Source: Gammaproteobacteria bacterium
GTDB lineage: Bacteria; Pseudomonadota; Gammaproteobacteria; Pseudomonadales; Azotimanducaceae
NCBI GenBank assembly: GCA_030433075.1
Contig: JAUILI010000001.1
Location: forward strand, 32,044 to 96,043
Reading direction: 5' to 3'
DNA length: 64,000 bases
Below the pieces are notes generated by a model, which did no database searches, was not told the origin of the DNA, and worked only from the letters and a program-made list of their open reading frames with translations. A program made the position numbers and the translations under genes. Positions 17,806-26,221 of this stretch are shown piece after piece; the first letter of the stretch is position 1; every line of letters starts with the position of its first letter.

Positions 17806-18498
17806 GTGGCCGATATCCTGCTTTATGGCAGCCCCCTTTCCCCCTTCTTCCGCAAGGCGGAGTTTCTCCTTCGCAGCAAGGGCGTCGCCTTCGACACGGA
17901 AAACGTGCCCGTGCTCGGCATGCCCGACTGGTACGCAGCCATCAATCCCGGGCGCCGCATCCCCACGCTGCGGGACCGCACCATCGCCGAGGACGGCCCG
18001 GCGGGCACCATCCCCGACTCCTCCGCCATGTGCGCCTTTATCGACAAGAAGTATCCGGAGCCGAGCTTCTATCCGGAGGACCCCTACGCCCTGGGCCGGG
18101 CCCTGTGGTTTGAGGAATTCGCGGACACGGACCTCGCCGCCATCGTTGGCGGTGGCATTTTCCGCCCCATCATGTTCCCGCGCTTCCAGGGTAAGGAATC
18201 GGACCTCGCCACGGCGAAGGCGTCGGCGGCGGAGAAGCTTCCGGAGAAGCTGGCCTACCTCGACGGCGTGCTGGAGACCGGCCCCTACCTCGGTGGCGAA
18301 ACCCTGACCATCGGCGATGTCGCCGTGGCCTCCGTCTTCGCCCAGTACGCGCTCGTGGCCCAGCTGCCCGAGGGCTTTCCCCATTTTCGCGCTTTCTACG
18401 AGCGCATGACCGCCCTGCCGGCCCTCGCAGAGAACCTGACCCTATGCCGAAAAATGCTCAGCAAAGCCCTCCCCGAGCCCCTGGACCTCAGCGCATGA
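17806..18498 (+). CDS. Glutathione S-transferase family protein
   Basis: A 230-residue protein with an N-terminal thioredoxin-fold GST domain (residues 1-80: ILLYGSPLSPFFRKAEFLL, NPGRRIPTL, IPDSSAMCAFI) and a C-terminal all-helical domain (LTIGDVAVASVFAQY near 165). The Ser pair in GSPLSPF is a candidate for glutathione activation. It starts at GTG 17806 and no better in-frame start is visible. It is translationally coupled (ATGA) to an exported peroxiredoxin, which suggests a shared role in peroxide or electrophile defence. Confidence 0.9.
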   Translation: MADILLYGSPLSPFFRKAEFLLRSKGVAFDTENVPVLGMPDWYAAINPGRRIPTLRDRTIAEDGPAGTIPDSSAMCAFIDKKYPEPSFYPEDPYALGRALWFEEFADTDLAAIVGGGIFRPIMFPRFQGKESDLATAKASAAEKLPEKLAYLDGVLETGPYLGGETLTIGDVAVASVFAQYALVAQLPEGFPHFRAFYERMTALPALAENLTLCRKMLSKALPEPLDLSA

Positions 18499-19034
18499 GC
18501 GCCTTCCTCAGAAGCACCACCGGCGCCCTCCTCGCCCTTCTGGCTCTAAGCACGCTGCCAGCCCTGGGGGAAACGGAAGCCCTTCGGGCGGGCGACGCAG
18601 CCCCGCCCTTCACGCTCCCGGGCACGGACGGCAACACCCATCGCCTGAGCGACTATGCGGGACGCTGGGTGGTGCTTGCCTTTTTCCCCAAGGCCTACAC
18701 CGGGGGCTGCACCATCGAATGCAAAGCCCTGCGCGATGCCAGCCGGGAGCTCGGCGCCTTTGACGTCGCCTACTTCATGGCCAGCACCGATAACCTTGAG
18801 GACAACCGGGGCTTTGCGGCGCAGAACAACGCGAACTTCCCGCTCCTTTCGGACGCGAGCAAGACCGTGGCGGAGGCCTACGGCGTACTCCGGGACAACG
18901 GCCTCGCTCGCCGCTGGACCTTCTACATCGATCCCGAGGGCATCATCCAACGGGTCGACCGCGCCGTGGATCCGGCCAGCGCCGGCGCCACGCTGGTGAA
19001 AAACCTCCGAAGCCTTGGCGCCCCGGAAAGCTAG
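18495..19034 (+). CDS. Exported peroxiredoxin (Bcp/AhpC-TSA family)
   Basis: A 179-residue thiol peroxidase with a signal peptide (MSAFLRSTTGALLALLALST..., cleavage about at ALGE), so it probably acts in the periplasm, unlike cytoplasmic Bcp. The active-site stretch is FFPKAYTGGCTIECKALRD. The first Cys is the peroxidatic residue. The second is placed at C-x3-C rather than the C-x4-C of Bcp, so the resolving disulfide may differ. ATG 18495 overlaps the GST stop. Its TAG forms a shared CTAG with the convergent AraC gene. Confidence 0.88.
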   Translation: MSAFLRSTTGALLALLALSTLPALGETEALRAGDAAPPFTLPGTDGNTHRLSDYAGRWVVLAFFPKAYTGGCTIECKALRDASRELGAFDVAYFMASTDNLEDNRGFAAQNNANFPLLSDASKTVAEAYGVLRDNGLARRWTFYIDPEGIIQRVDRAVDPASAGATLVKNLRSLGAPES

Positions 19035-20083
19035 CGGCGACCGCCCTGAGCCTCGACACGCCACCGGGACGGGGGCGTGCCGAACCACTTCTGAAAGGCC
19101 CGGCTAAACGCCGCCGGGTCGGCGTAGCCCAGCCGCTCGCTGATCTGAGCAATGGAGTCGTCGGTTTGGCGAAGGTAAGCCTGGGCCCGCTCCCGGAGGA
19201 TCTGCTCGAGCAGCTGCTGATAGCCCGTGCCCTCCTGGCGAAGGCGCCGGGCCAGGGTACGGGGTTCGAGCTCGAGCATGGCGGCCACCTCCTCCCTCCG
19301 GGGCGGCGGCAGGTAAGCCCAGAGCAAGCGCCGCACCCGCTCCCCCACCCCCACCGACTCCCCCAGCTGACGGGCAAAGCGCCGCGCCAGGGCGTCGTAG
19401 CGCTTAAAGGGTAAGGGGGAAGCCAGGCGAGGAGCCTGATCCAGGGCCCGGGGGCCAAAGACCAGCTGGGCCTCCGCGGTGCCAAAGCGCAGGGGCGCGG
19501 GAAGGGGCCCAAGCTCCCCCAGGGGCGGGCCGGGCAAGCCGATTTCCTGGGGACGGCCCGCGGGGCCTAGCACATCCAAGATCACCCGAAGAATGGAAAA
19601 GAGATCCTTCCAAAGGCAGTAGTTCGCAAGCGCGCTGTCCCCCCCGGGCAAGATCGGTGGCTCGAACTGAACGACGGCCCCGGCGGGATAGGACAGCACG
19701 GTGATGCGGCAGTGCCCCCAGCTCAGCTCCGGGAGGGCGAGCAAGCGTTCCAACGCCACCAGCAAGGTCGGCGCATGCTGCATGGCCAGGCCGAGCACGC
19801 CGTAGTGATTCACGCCGATGAGGGAGAAGGCCTGGATGATTTCCGCCGGGGCCCGGGGGGCTTGGCGCAGCATGGCCTGGAGCGCCGCAAGCTCCTGGGC
19901 GAGGGTGAGGGGAAAATCGGGATCCTCGGCGGCGCGCCGGGGCAAGCCCTGAGCTTCGAGGAAGCGGGCTGCGGCCTCATCGCTGATGCCCGCCATGCCC
20001 AGCTGCCCCATCAGCCCTGCAATGGTTCGAGGCGCCGCGGCAAGATCCCCTGCCGCCCGCACCCGCGCTTCCGGTGCCCGCAT
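19031..20083 (-). CDS. AraC-family regulator (arabinose-binding-domain type)
   Basis: A 350-residue regulator with an N-terminal effector domain of the Arabinose_bd type (about 20-215: GLMGQLGMAGISDEAA, FSLIGVNHYGVLGLAM) and a C-terminal double helix-turn-helix (LELEPRTLARRLRQEGTGYQ, then SIAQISERLGYADPAAFSRAFQ). Family members such as OruR/ArgR-like, GbdR-like and MmoR-like regulators control adjacent catabolic genes. The start is ATG 20081-20083; a TTG two codons upstream is also in frame. It is divergent from the flavin monooxygenase at 20200, its most likely target. Confidence 0.92.
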   Translation of the reverse strand: MRAPEARVRAAGDLAAAPRTIAGLMGQLGMAGISDEAAARFLEAQGLPRRAAEDPDFPLTLAQELAALQAMLRQAPRAPAEIIQAFSLIGVNHYGVLGLAMQHAPTLLVALERLLALPELSWGHCRITVLSYPAGAVVQFEPPILPGGDSALANYCLWKDLFSILRVILDVLGPAGRPQEIGLPGPPLGELGPLPAPLRFGTAEAQLVFGPRALDQAPRLASPLPFKRYDALARRFARQLGESVGVGERVRRLLWAYLPPPRREEVAAMLELEPRTLARRLRQEGTGYQQLLEQILRERAQAYLRQTDDSIAQISERLGYADPAAFSRAFQKWFGTPPSRWRVEAQGGRR

Positions 20084-20100
20084 AATCAAACTCTGCCGGT

Positions 20101-20128
20101 CTACTATTGTCCTAAATTATCAAGTCAA
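20101..20128 (-). promoter_or_regulatory. Possible sigma70 promoter of the AraC gene
   Basis: On the minus strand TTGACT (20123-20128) and TAGTAG (20101-20106) are 16 bp apart, just upstream of the regulator start. The -35 element is good and the -10 is poor. The region is visibly AT-richer than its surroundings, as expected of the shared control region with the divergent monooxygenase. Confidence 0.3.
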
Positions 20129-20199
20129 TGACCCCGCAGGCAATGGCACCCTCGCCCCGTTCGTCGCAAGCTTGGAACATTGGTGATGGAGGAACCCTC

Positions 20200-21732
20200 A
20201 TGTCTGCAGCAAATCAACTCTCTAGCCCGGCCTCGGAAGCGGAACATTTCGACGTCCTCATCGTGGGCGCGGGCATCTCCGGCGTCGGCGGTGCGGTCCA
20301 TCTTCAGCAGCAGTGCCCGGACAAGCGCTTCGTGGTGCTGGAAACGCAAGGCAGCTTCGGCGGCACCTGGCTCACCCACAAGTACCCGGGGATCCGCTCC
20401 GACAGCGATCTCTACACCTTCGGCTATCGCTTCAAGCCCTGGTCCGGCAAGCCCATCGCCACCGCGGAGGCCATCCGGGAATACATGGGGGAGGTTATCG
20501 AAGAGCACAACCTCGCGCCCCACATCCGCTACCACCATCGGGTGGAAACGGCACGCTGGGACAGCGACAGCGCCCTTTGGACCCTCGAAGTGCGAAACGG
20601 CGTCGACGGTAGCCTCAAGACCTTCACGGGCCGCTTCCTATGGATGTGCCAGGGCTACTACCGCCACAGCAAGGGCTATACCCCCGAATGGCCCGGGATG
20701 GAAAGCTTTAAGGGCGACATCATCCACCCCCAGGAGTGGAAGGAAGACTACGACTATACGGGTAAGCGTGTGGTGGTCATCGGCTCCGGGGCCACGGCGG
20801 CCACGGTGGTGCCCGCCATGGCGGACAAGGCGGCCCATGTCACCATGCTCCAGCGCTCCCCCACCTACTTTGCCCCGGGGGAGAACCGCAACGAGCTTGC
20901 AGACTCGCTCCGGGAGCTCGAAATCCCGGAGGAGTGGGTGCACGAGATCGTCCGGCGTCGGATCCTGAAGGATGGGCAGGAGATTGCCCGCCGCTCCTTT
21001 GAGGAGCCCGAGGCCCTCCGTGACGAACTCATCGGCGCCGCAAAGGCCTACCTCGGTCCCGACTACGAGGTGGATAAGCATTTCAATCCGAGCTATCGCC
21101 CTTGGCGCCAGCGCCTGGCCTTCATCCCCGATGGAGACCTATTCAAGGGCATTGCCGAAGGCAAGGCCTCGGTGGTTACCGATGAAATAGACTGCTTTAC
21201 GGAAAACGGCATCAAAACCCGTTCCGGCGAGGTCATCGAAGCGGATCTCATCCTCACGGCCACGGGCTTTAACCTGTGCATCCTTGGAGACATCGACTTC
21301 ACCATCGACGGCGAGCCCCTGCGCTTCGAGGACAGCTATACCTGGCTCGGCATGCTCTACTCGAATGTGCCCAACATGTGCTGGGTGTTCGGGTACCTGC
21401 GCACGAGCTGGACCATGCGCTCCGATTTGATCGGCGATTTCGTCTGCCGGCTTCTGAAGCATATGGACGAGACGGGAGTTCAGATCGTCACCCCCACCCT
21501 TCGGGACGAGGACAAAGCCGCACCGCCGGCGCCCTTTGTGGATCCGGAAAACTTCAACGCCGGCTATCTACTACGCAGCATGGATCAGCTGCCCAAGCAG
21601 GGCCCCACCCTGCCCTGGCAGTTCCCCCAGGACTACTACCGGGAACGGGAGCTGATCCCCGCGGCCAAGCTTGACGACGACACCCTCGTCTACCGCCACG
21701 CCAAGGCCGCGGTGAAAACCGCCGCGGGCTAA
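20200..21732 (+). CDS. Flavin-containing (Baeyer-Villiger-like) monooxygenase
   Basis: A 510-residue class B flavoprotein monooxygenase. The FAD site is VLIVGAGISGVGGAVHL (about 20-36), followed by GTWLTHKYPGIRSDSDLYTFGYRF. A second Rossmann motif for NADPH is VVVIGSGATAATVVPA. Between them FKGDIIHPQEW fits the FxGxxxHxxxW signature, but the Pro/Asp after W is Lys. It probably oxygenates a ketone, aldehyde or heteroatom using NADPH and O2. ATG 20200 follows GGAGGAA; the open frame upstream to 20128 lacks a site. It diverges from an AraC regulator and converges on a nitroreductase with overlapping stops. Confidence 0.92.
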   Translation: MSAANQLSSPASEAEHFDVLIVGAGISGVGGAVHLQQQCPDKRFVVLETQGSFGGTWLTHKYPGIRSDSDLYTFGYRFKPWSGKPIATAEAIREYMGEVIEEHNLAPHIRYHHRVETARWDSDSALWTLEVRNGVDGSLKTFTGRFLWMCQGYYRHSKGYTPEWPGMESFKGDIIHPQEWKEDYDYTGKRVVVIGSGATAATVVPAMADKAAHVTMLQRSPTYFAPGENRNELADSLRELEIPEEWVHEIVRRRILKDGQEIARRSFEEPEALRDELIGAAKAYLGPDYEVDKHFNPSYRPWRQRLAFIPDGDLFKGIAEGKASVVTDEIDCFTENGIKTRSGEVIEADLILTATGFNLCILGDIDFTIDGEPLRFEDSYTWLGMLYSNVPNMCWVFGYLRTSWTMRSDLIGDFVCRLLKHMDETGVQIVTPTLRDEDKAAPPAPFVDPENFNAGYLLRSMDQLPKQGPTLPWQFPQDYYRERELIPAAKLDDDTLVYRHAKAAVKTAAG

Positions 21733-22409
21733 CCCTTCCGGCGGGGGATCCCCTCCGCCTTATCGAAGAACAGCACCTCGTCCACGGGACGCCGCGGCGG
21801 CGTCCCGTACCTTCCTTCGGGCCAGCCAATGGGAATGAGCGCGCAGCTCGGGGTTTCCGGCGACAGGCCCAGGTAGGCGTCGATCTCTTCTCCGTGAGCC
21901 CGGTGCGTGGTGGTGAGGCTCGCCCCCAGCCCCACGGCCCGGCAGGCCAGCAAGACGTTCTGAATGCAGGGGTACAGGGCTTGGTACTGGGGCTCGTTGC
22001 GACGGGTCCAGCCCGCCACGAAGAGATGCACCGGGGCTTCCGCGAGGTGTTCTGCCAGGTGGATTGCCGCACGCATGTTGCGGCGCTTGCGCTCCGGATA
22101 GGCCGGGTCCTTCGCCGCTTCCACCGCCGGGGCAATGTAGGGAAAGAAGGCCGCCTGGTAGCGCTCGGCGATAAAGGCCCGGCGCTCCGGATCGGTGACC
22201 GCCACAAAGAACCAGGGTTGGCGGTTGCCGCCGCTCGGCGCAAAGGTCCCCGCTTCGCAGATTTTGCGAATGAGGGACCGGGGCACGGGATCGGGCTTCA
22301 GGCGCCGGATTGCTCGGGTGGTGCGGATCCCCTCCAGAAGGGGGAGTTCCTCACCGAGGGCCGCTACGGCCGCATCGTCTAGGGCGCTGAGATCGGGCGC
22401 GTCGCTCAT
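21729..22409 (-). CDS. Nitroreductase-family FMN oxidoreductase
   Basis: A 226-residue nitroreductase-fold protein. It has RTTRAIRRLKPDPVP with the phosphate-binding arginines, GTFAPSGGNRQPWFFVAV, a central helical part, and AVGLGASLTTTHRAHGEEI, which lines the FMN pocket. These proteins reduce nitroaromatics, quinones or enones with NAD(P)H, usually as dimers. I start at ATG 22407-22409 (GAGAGGACC upstream) rather than the in-frame codon at 22424. The gene lies 83 bp downstream of the small 67-aa ORF, with two hairpins between them. Confidence 0.9.
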   Translation of the reverse strand: MSDAPDLSALDDAAVAALGEELPLLEGIRTTRAIRRLKPDPVPRSLIRKICEAGTFAPSGGNRQPWFFVAVTDPERRAFIAERYQAAFFPYIAPAVEAAKDPAYPERKRRNMRAAIHLAEHLAEAPVHLFVAGWTRRNEPQYQALYPCIQNVLLACRAVGLGASLTTTHRAHGEEIDAYLGLSPETPSCALIPIGWPEGRYGTPPRRPVDEVLFFDKAEGIPRRKG

Positions 22410-22441
22410 GGTCCTCTCCACCAAAAAGAGGCCATTGTGCC

Positions 22442-22480
22442 GCGCTCGCTAGGCGAGCGCGACGGCTTGGCGCCAAGCCG
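22442..22480. repeat. Two adjacent perfect dyads in the intergenic region
   Basis: GCGCTCGC / GCGAGCGC (22442-22449 and 22453-22460, 3-nt loop) is followed two bases later by an 18-bp perfect palindrome, CGGCTTGGCGCCAAGCCG (22463-22480). They lie between the small ORF and the nitroreductase gene. No T-run is adjacent on either strand, so a terminator function is uncertain; RNA processing or protein binding is possible. Confidence 0.6.
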
Positions 22481-22492
22481 GCACCCTCGGCT

Positions 22493-22696
22493 TTAGGCCG
22501 CGACCTCTGCTGCGCAGTCGTCGTTGGCGGCCACCGGCGTTACCGCAGGGGCCGGCGCTTCCGGGGCCTTCGCCACGGGGACGACCTCAGCGTAGCGCCA
22601 GGACGCCACGGGATAGGCAAGCTCGGGCAGAAGCCCAGCGGACAGCAGCATGGGCTGGTTAAGGTAGAGTTCAGCAAAGCGCTTCAGCAATGACAT
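22493..22696 (-). CDS. Small protein of unknown function (67 aa)
   Basis: I do not recognise this 67-residue product. It starts MSLLKRFAELYLNQPMLL, which could be an amphipathic helix. It continues through PELAYPVASWRYAEVVPV into an Ala/Pro-rich part and ends DDCAAEVAA with a single Cys. ATG 22694-22696 has GGAG about ten bases upstream, and a good sigma70-like promoter lies 30-60 bp further up. Two dyads follow the stop. The dedicated promoter and ribosome-binding site make it more believable than the other short open frames here. No signal peptide or clear membrane segment is seen. Confidence 0.55.
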   Translation of the reverse strand: MSLLKRFAELYLNQPMLLSAGLLPELAYPVASWRYAEVVPVAKAPEAPAPAVTPVAANDDCAAEVAA

Positions 22697-22734
22697 GGGG
22701 GATTACTCCGAAGTGGGGGTTCGGGACGCGCGCG

Positions 22735-22762
22735 ACCATACTCTTTTTATTTCCCGTGGCAA
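22735..22762 (-). promoter_or_regulatory. Sigma70-like promoter for the 67-aa gene
   Basis: On the minus strand TTGCCA (22757-22762) and TATGGT (22735-22740) are separated by 16 bp in a clearly AT-rich spacer. The match is 5 of 6 and 4 of 6 to consensus. Transcription would start near 22728, about 30 bp upstream of the ATG at 22696. Confidence 0.55.
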
Positions 22763-22792
22763 GGAGAAGTTGACGAACGGTCAGAAATCCCC

Positions 22793-24367
22793 CTAATCCG
22801 CCCAAAGCGCCTGGAGTACGGCCTCCTGAAGGGAGGGCCCGAGGCCTCGCTCCGCCTCCTCCGCTTCCAACATCAGCACCACCGCAAGGCGCCGCCCCTG
22901 GCGGGTTCGCAAAACCCCTGCGACATTCGACACGCCGGCGAGGGTGCCCGTCTTCAGGTGCGCCTGCGCCGCGAGGGGCGTGTCCTCGAAACGACTCCGG
23001 AGCGTGCCGTCCACCCCGGCAATGGGCAGGGCGTGCAAAAACTCTGGCATGCGCGGGGATTGCCAAAGAAGGCGGAGCACGGCGCCCAGCTGCGCCGGGC
23101 GCAGCCGGTCCTCCCGGGCTAGACCGGCGGGATGGGTAAGCACCGCATCGCCAAGATCGACGCCTTCGGCCGCGTAGATATCCTGGAGGGCTCCCCACCC
23201 GGCCCCTTCCGTACCCGACCCCTCATACACCCGGCCCAGGGTGAGGAGGAGCTGAGTGGTCATCACGTTGTTGCTGTACTTCCCCAGCCGCCAAACAATT
23301 TCATCAAGGGGTGGGGATGGCTGGCGCAGCAGGCGCGCCGCGGGCGCGGGGGTTTGCTCGGCCGCGCGGGGTGGAAGCCGATCAAAAGCATCCGCTTCGG
23401 CCCGGGCCTCCGCCGCAAGCGCGCCGGGCATCACGGACCCCTCCCACCGTCCCCCGAGCGCTTCGAAGAGCACGCGAAAGCGATCCCCGAGGTAGCGCTC
23501 TGGCGTGAGCACGCTGCGGGTGAGCGCATAGCGCTGGCAGCCCGAGGGGAAGGTGCCCTCGAGGCGCAGGGCATCGCGAGCGGAGCCCAGCACGTTGATG
23601 GCCACCCCACGCTGATAACCTCGGCAGGGCCCAGGCACGAGCTTTATGCGGTTTTCGATGCGGAGGGAAGGCAGCAGCGGGGACACCTGCGCTTCCACGG
23701 CGCTGGCCCCGGGGCGAAGGGCGACGGTAGCGGCGGTGAAGTTGGGCAGGAGGGCGTGGGCGGGCAGGTTGTAGAGCCGATCTCCCTGCCCGTCGAAGGC
23801 GTCCCGGGGCCGGTTCGTGGGAGACAGGGCGCTCCCGTCCACCCGCAGGGCCCCCTCGATTCGGGACACCCCGGCACTGCGAAGCGCCGACACAAAGCGA
23901 TAGAGCGCTTCGTCATTGAAGAAGGGATCGCCCTCGCCCCACAGCAAAAGATCCCCCTGCAGCACCCCGTCCCGTAGCGGTCCTTCCGCCCAGGCCTCCG
24001 TGTGCCAGCGGAACGCCGGGCCCAGGGAAAGCAGGGCCGCACCCATGGGGAGGAGCTTCACAAGGGACGCTGGGGGGCGCGGCCGCTCCGCCGCCTCCGC
24101 GGTCAGCAGCTCGTCCCGGTCAAGATCGAGTACCCAAAGGGACGCGCTGTCCTCGGGCAGGCGCAGGCTTTTCAGGGCCCGCCGAAGCGCCTCGACCCCC
24201 GGAGCCGAGGCAGAAGGCACTTCTGAAGGCGCAGCCCCTTGAAATTCTTCGGCGAAGGCGCCACTTCCTAGGGAACTTAGGAGCGCAAGGAACGTCCCTA
24301 GGAGGCGCCACCTCCACCGCCCCGGGCGGCAGGGAGCCATGCTAGACTTTCGTTCCCGAACGGTCAT
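22793..24367 (-). CDS. dacB: D-alanyl-D-alanine carboxypeptidase/endopeptidase (PBP4, S13)
   Basis: A 524-residue exported low-molecular-weight penicillin-binding protein that trims or cleaves peptidoglycan cross-links. The signal peptide spans about residues 10-39 (WRLLGTFLALLSSLGSGAFA). The three active-site motifs are visible: SxxK as Ser101-L-V-Lys104, SxN in KYSNNVM, and KTG in LKTGTL near the C-terminus. A large inserted region between SxxK and SxN is typical of family S13. ATG 24365-24367 has AAGGAG nine bases upstream; the open frame to 24529 and the internal ATG at 24340 are less good. It is divergent from the ABC-like operon. Confidence 0.92.
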   Translation of the reverse strand: MTVRERKSSMAPCRPGRWRWRLLGTFLALLSSLGSGAFAEEFQGAAPSEVPSASAPGVEALRRALKSLRLPEDSASLWVLDLDRDELLTAEAAERPRPPASLVKLLPMGAALLSLGPAFRWHTEAWAEGPLRDGVLQGDLLLWGEGDPFFNDEALYRFVSALRSAGVSRIEGALRVDGSALSPTNRPRDAFDGQGDRLYNLPAHALLPNFTAATVALRPGASAVEAQVSPLLPSLRIENRIKLVPGPCRGYQRGVAINVLGSARDALRLEGTFPSGCQRYALTRSVLTPERYLGDRFRVLFEALGGRWEGSVMPGALAAEARAEADAFDRLPPRAAEQTPAPAARLLRQPSPPLDEIVWRLGKYSNNVMTTQLLLTLGRVYEGSGTEGAGWGALQDIYAAEGVDLGDAVLTHPAGLAREDRLRPAQLGAVLRLLWQSPRMPEFLHALPIAGVDGTLRSRFEDTPLAAQAHLKTGTLAGVSNVAGVLRTRQGRRLAVVLMLEAEEAERGLGPSLQEAVLQALWAD

Positions 24368-24517
24368 CGTTCGATGCTCCTTCCATCTTCGCAGGGCGCT
24401 CCGGCGCCCCGCATCCGCGCCCCCGAGGCGCACGGCAAACGAACACGGGGCCCCCGCGTCACTTCGCCCCCCATCCCATGGGTAGCCACCGGAAGCGGCG
24501 CCCCCTAAGGAGTGATC

Positions 24518-26221
24518 ATGGCACGGCAAGCGCCCTCCCTGCTGAGCGCCCTTCGCCTCGTTCTAGGCGGCGAGACCGCCTTTTTTAACATGGCGATCCT
24601 CTTTGGCGTGGTGCTCAGCGCCCTGACCCTCGGCGTGCCCGTGGCGGTGCAGCTGCTCATCGATTCCATTGCCAATCTCGGCGCCCTCCAGCCCGTTTTG
24701 ATTCTGTCCTGCGTCCTCTTTGCCGTGCTGCTCACCGCCGGCGCCCTGGTCGCCTTGCAGAACTTTGTGCTGGAGCGCTTCGAGCGCCGCTTCTATGCGC
24801 GCACGGCGCAGGAAATCACCCTGCGGACCCGCTACGCAGACACGGAGGCCCTGGAAGCTAGCCACCGGGAAGATCTCTACAACCGCTTTTTCGAGATCGA
24901 CACCATCAAGAGCCAGGTCCCCGTGCTGCTCACCACGGGGCTAAACCTCGTGCTTCAGGCCCTCGTGGGCTATGTGGTGGTGGCCTTCTATCACCCCTAC
25001 TTCCTCATTGTCGGCGTGGTCCACGCTGCCCTCATCTACCTGATTTGGCGAAGCACCGATGCGGGCGCCGTCCGTGGCGTGAAGGGCCTTTCCAATACGA
25101 AGTACCGCATGGGCGCGTGGCTCGAGTCCCTCGCCCTGCGCCACCGGCTCTTTAAGTCCGAGCGAGGCCTGGGCTGGGCCGCGGCCCGCACCAACGCCCT
25201 CACGGAGGACTACCTCGCCGCTCATCGGGAGCACTTTCGCTACAGCTTCACCCAGGTGCTCGCCTACCAATTCCTCATGGCGGCGGGCAGCGCCCTGCTT
25301 CTCGGCATTGGGGGCTGGCTGGTGGTCCGGGGCCAGCTCACCGTGGGCCAGCTGGTGGCTGCGGAGCTCATCCTCGGCACGATTTTTTTGAACATGGGCG
25401 GCTTCGCCACCGTGCTGGAGGGGTGGTACAGCTTACGCCCGGCCGTGGAGAAGCTTGCCCAGCTTTACCTGCTGCCCCCCGAGGAGCCCCACGGAATCGA
25501 CGAGGGCGAGGTCCCGGACTGGCGCCCCTCCCTAACCTTTGAGGGGGCAAAGCTTCAGCATCGCCACCGCACTCTGACCCTGTCGGCCCATTTCCCCGAG
25601 GGCAGCGCCACCCTCGTGGCCCCCGAAACGGTGAGCGTAACCGAAGCGTTCTGCGCCGGCGCCACGGAGCTGCAGCTTCCTACCGGGGGTACGCTACGCT
25701 TTGGTGACGTTGACGGGGAACGCCTCCCCTCGAGCACGCTTCGAGACGACGTCCTCGTGGTCAGCGATACGCTCCTCTTAGCCTGCTCCATCGCGGACTT
25801 CCTGCGCATTGGGAACCCTGCCCTCCCCCGCAGCGAAATGATGAAGGCCCTCACCGTGGTGGGCCTGGCGGAGATCGTGGAGGGGCTACCGGAGGGGCTC
25901 GATACGGCGCTGACGCCCAGCGGCGGGCCCTTCACCACCAGTGAGGCGCTCCGCCTCAAGATCGCCCGAGCGCTTGCTTACGATCCGAAGATCCTCATTC
26001 TGACGCCCACCTGCGATCTGCTCCGGGTGGAGCGCCGCCGGGCCATTCTGAGGGCCTTTCAGGAACGGGGCCGCACGCTCATCGTGCTTTCCAACCGCCT
26101 AGACCTCGAGGGCTTTGACCATTACCTGCGCCTTGGGGACGGCTACGGCCAGCGCTACGACACTCTGGAAGCCCTGCTCGATGCCGAGCACGCCGCTCAC
26201 CCCGCTGGAGCCCTGCTATGA
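24518..26221 (+). CDS. ABC exporter-like protein with a degenerate nucleotide-binding domain
   Basis: 567 residues arranged like a type IV ABC half-exporter. An exporter transmembrane domain occupies about 1-320 (SALTLGVPVAVQLLIDSIANLG, EDLYNRFFEIDTIKSQVPVLL, GIGGWLVVRGQLTVGQLVAAELILG). A C-terminal domain follows whose spacing matches an ABC ATPase but whose motifs are lost. The Walker A position reads APETVSVTEAF (about 367), with no GxGKS/T. The Q-loop position is VVSDTLLL. The signature LSGGQ position is FTTSEALRLKIARAL. Walker B is ILILTPTCDLL (about 495), without the D-E pair. The H-loop is LSNRLD (Asn near 526 for His). It probably cannot hydrolyse ATP. ATG 24518 follows AAGGAG. It is coupled to HlyD and TolC genes downstream. 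Confidence 0.9.
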   Translation: MARQAPSLLSALRLVLGGETAFFNMAILFGVVLSALTLGVPVAVQLLIDSIANLGALQPVLILSCVLFAVLLTAGALVALQNFVLERFERRFYARTAQEITLRTRYADTEALEASHREDLYNRFFEIDTIKSQVPVLLTTGLNLVLQALVGYVVVAFYHPYFLIVGVVHAALIYLIWRSTDAGAVRGVKGLSNTKYRMGAWLESLALRHRLFKSERGLGWAAARTNALTEDYLAAHREHFRYSFTQVLAYQFLMAAGSALLLGIGGWLVVRGQLTVGQLVAAELILGTIFLNMGGFATVLEGWYSLRPAVEKLAQLYLLPPEEPHGIDEGEVPDWRPSLTFEGAKLQHRHRTLTLSAHFPEGSATLVAPETVSVTEAFCAGATELQLPTGGTLRFGDVDGERLPSSTLRDDVLVVSDTLLLACSIADFLRIGNPALPRSEMMKALTVVGLAEIVEGLPEGLDTALTPSGGPFTTSEALRLKIARALAYDPKILILTPTCDLLRVERRRAILRAFQERGRTLIVLSNRLDLEGFDHYLRLGDGYGQRYDTLEALLDAEHAAHPAGALL

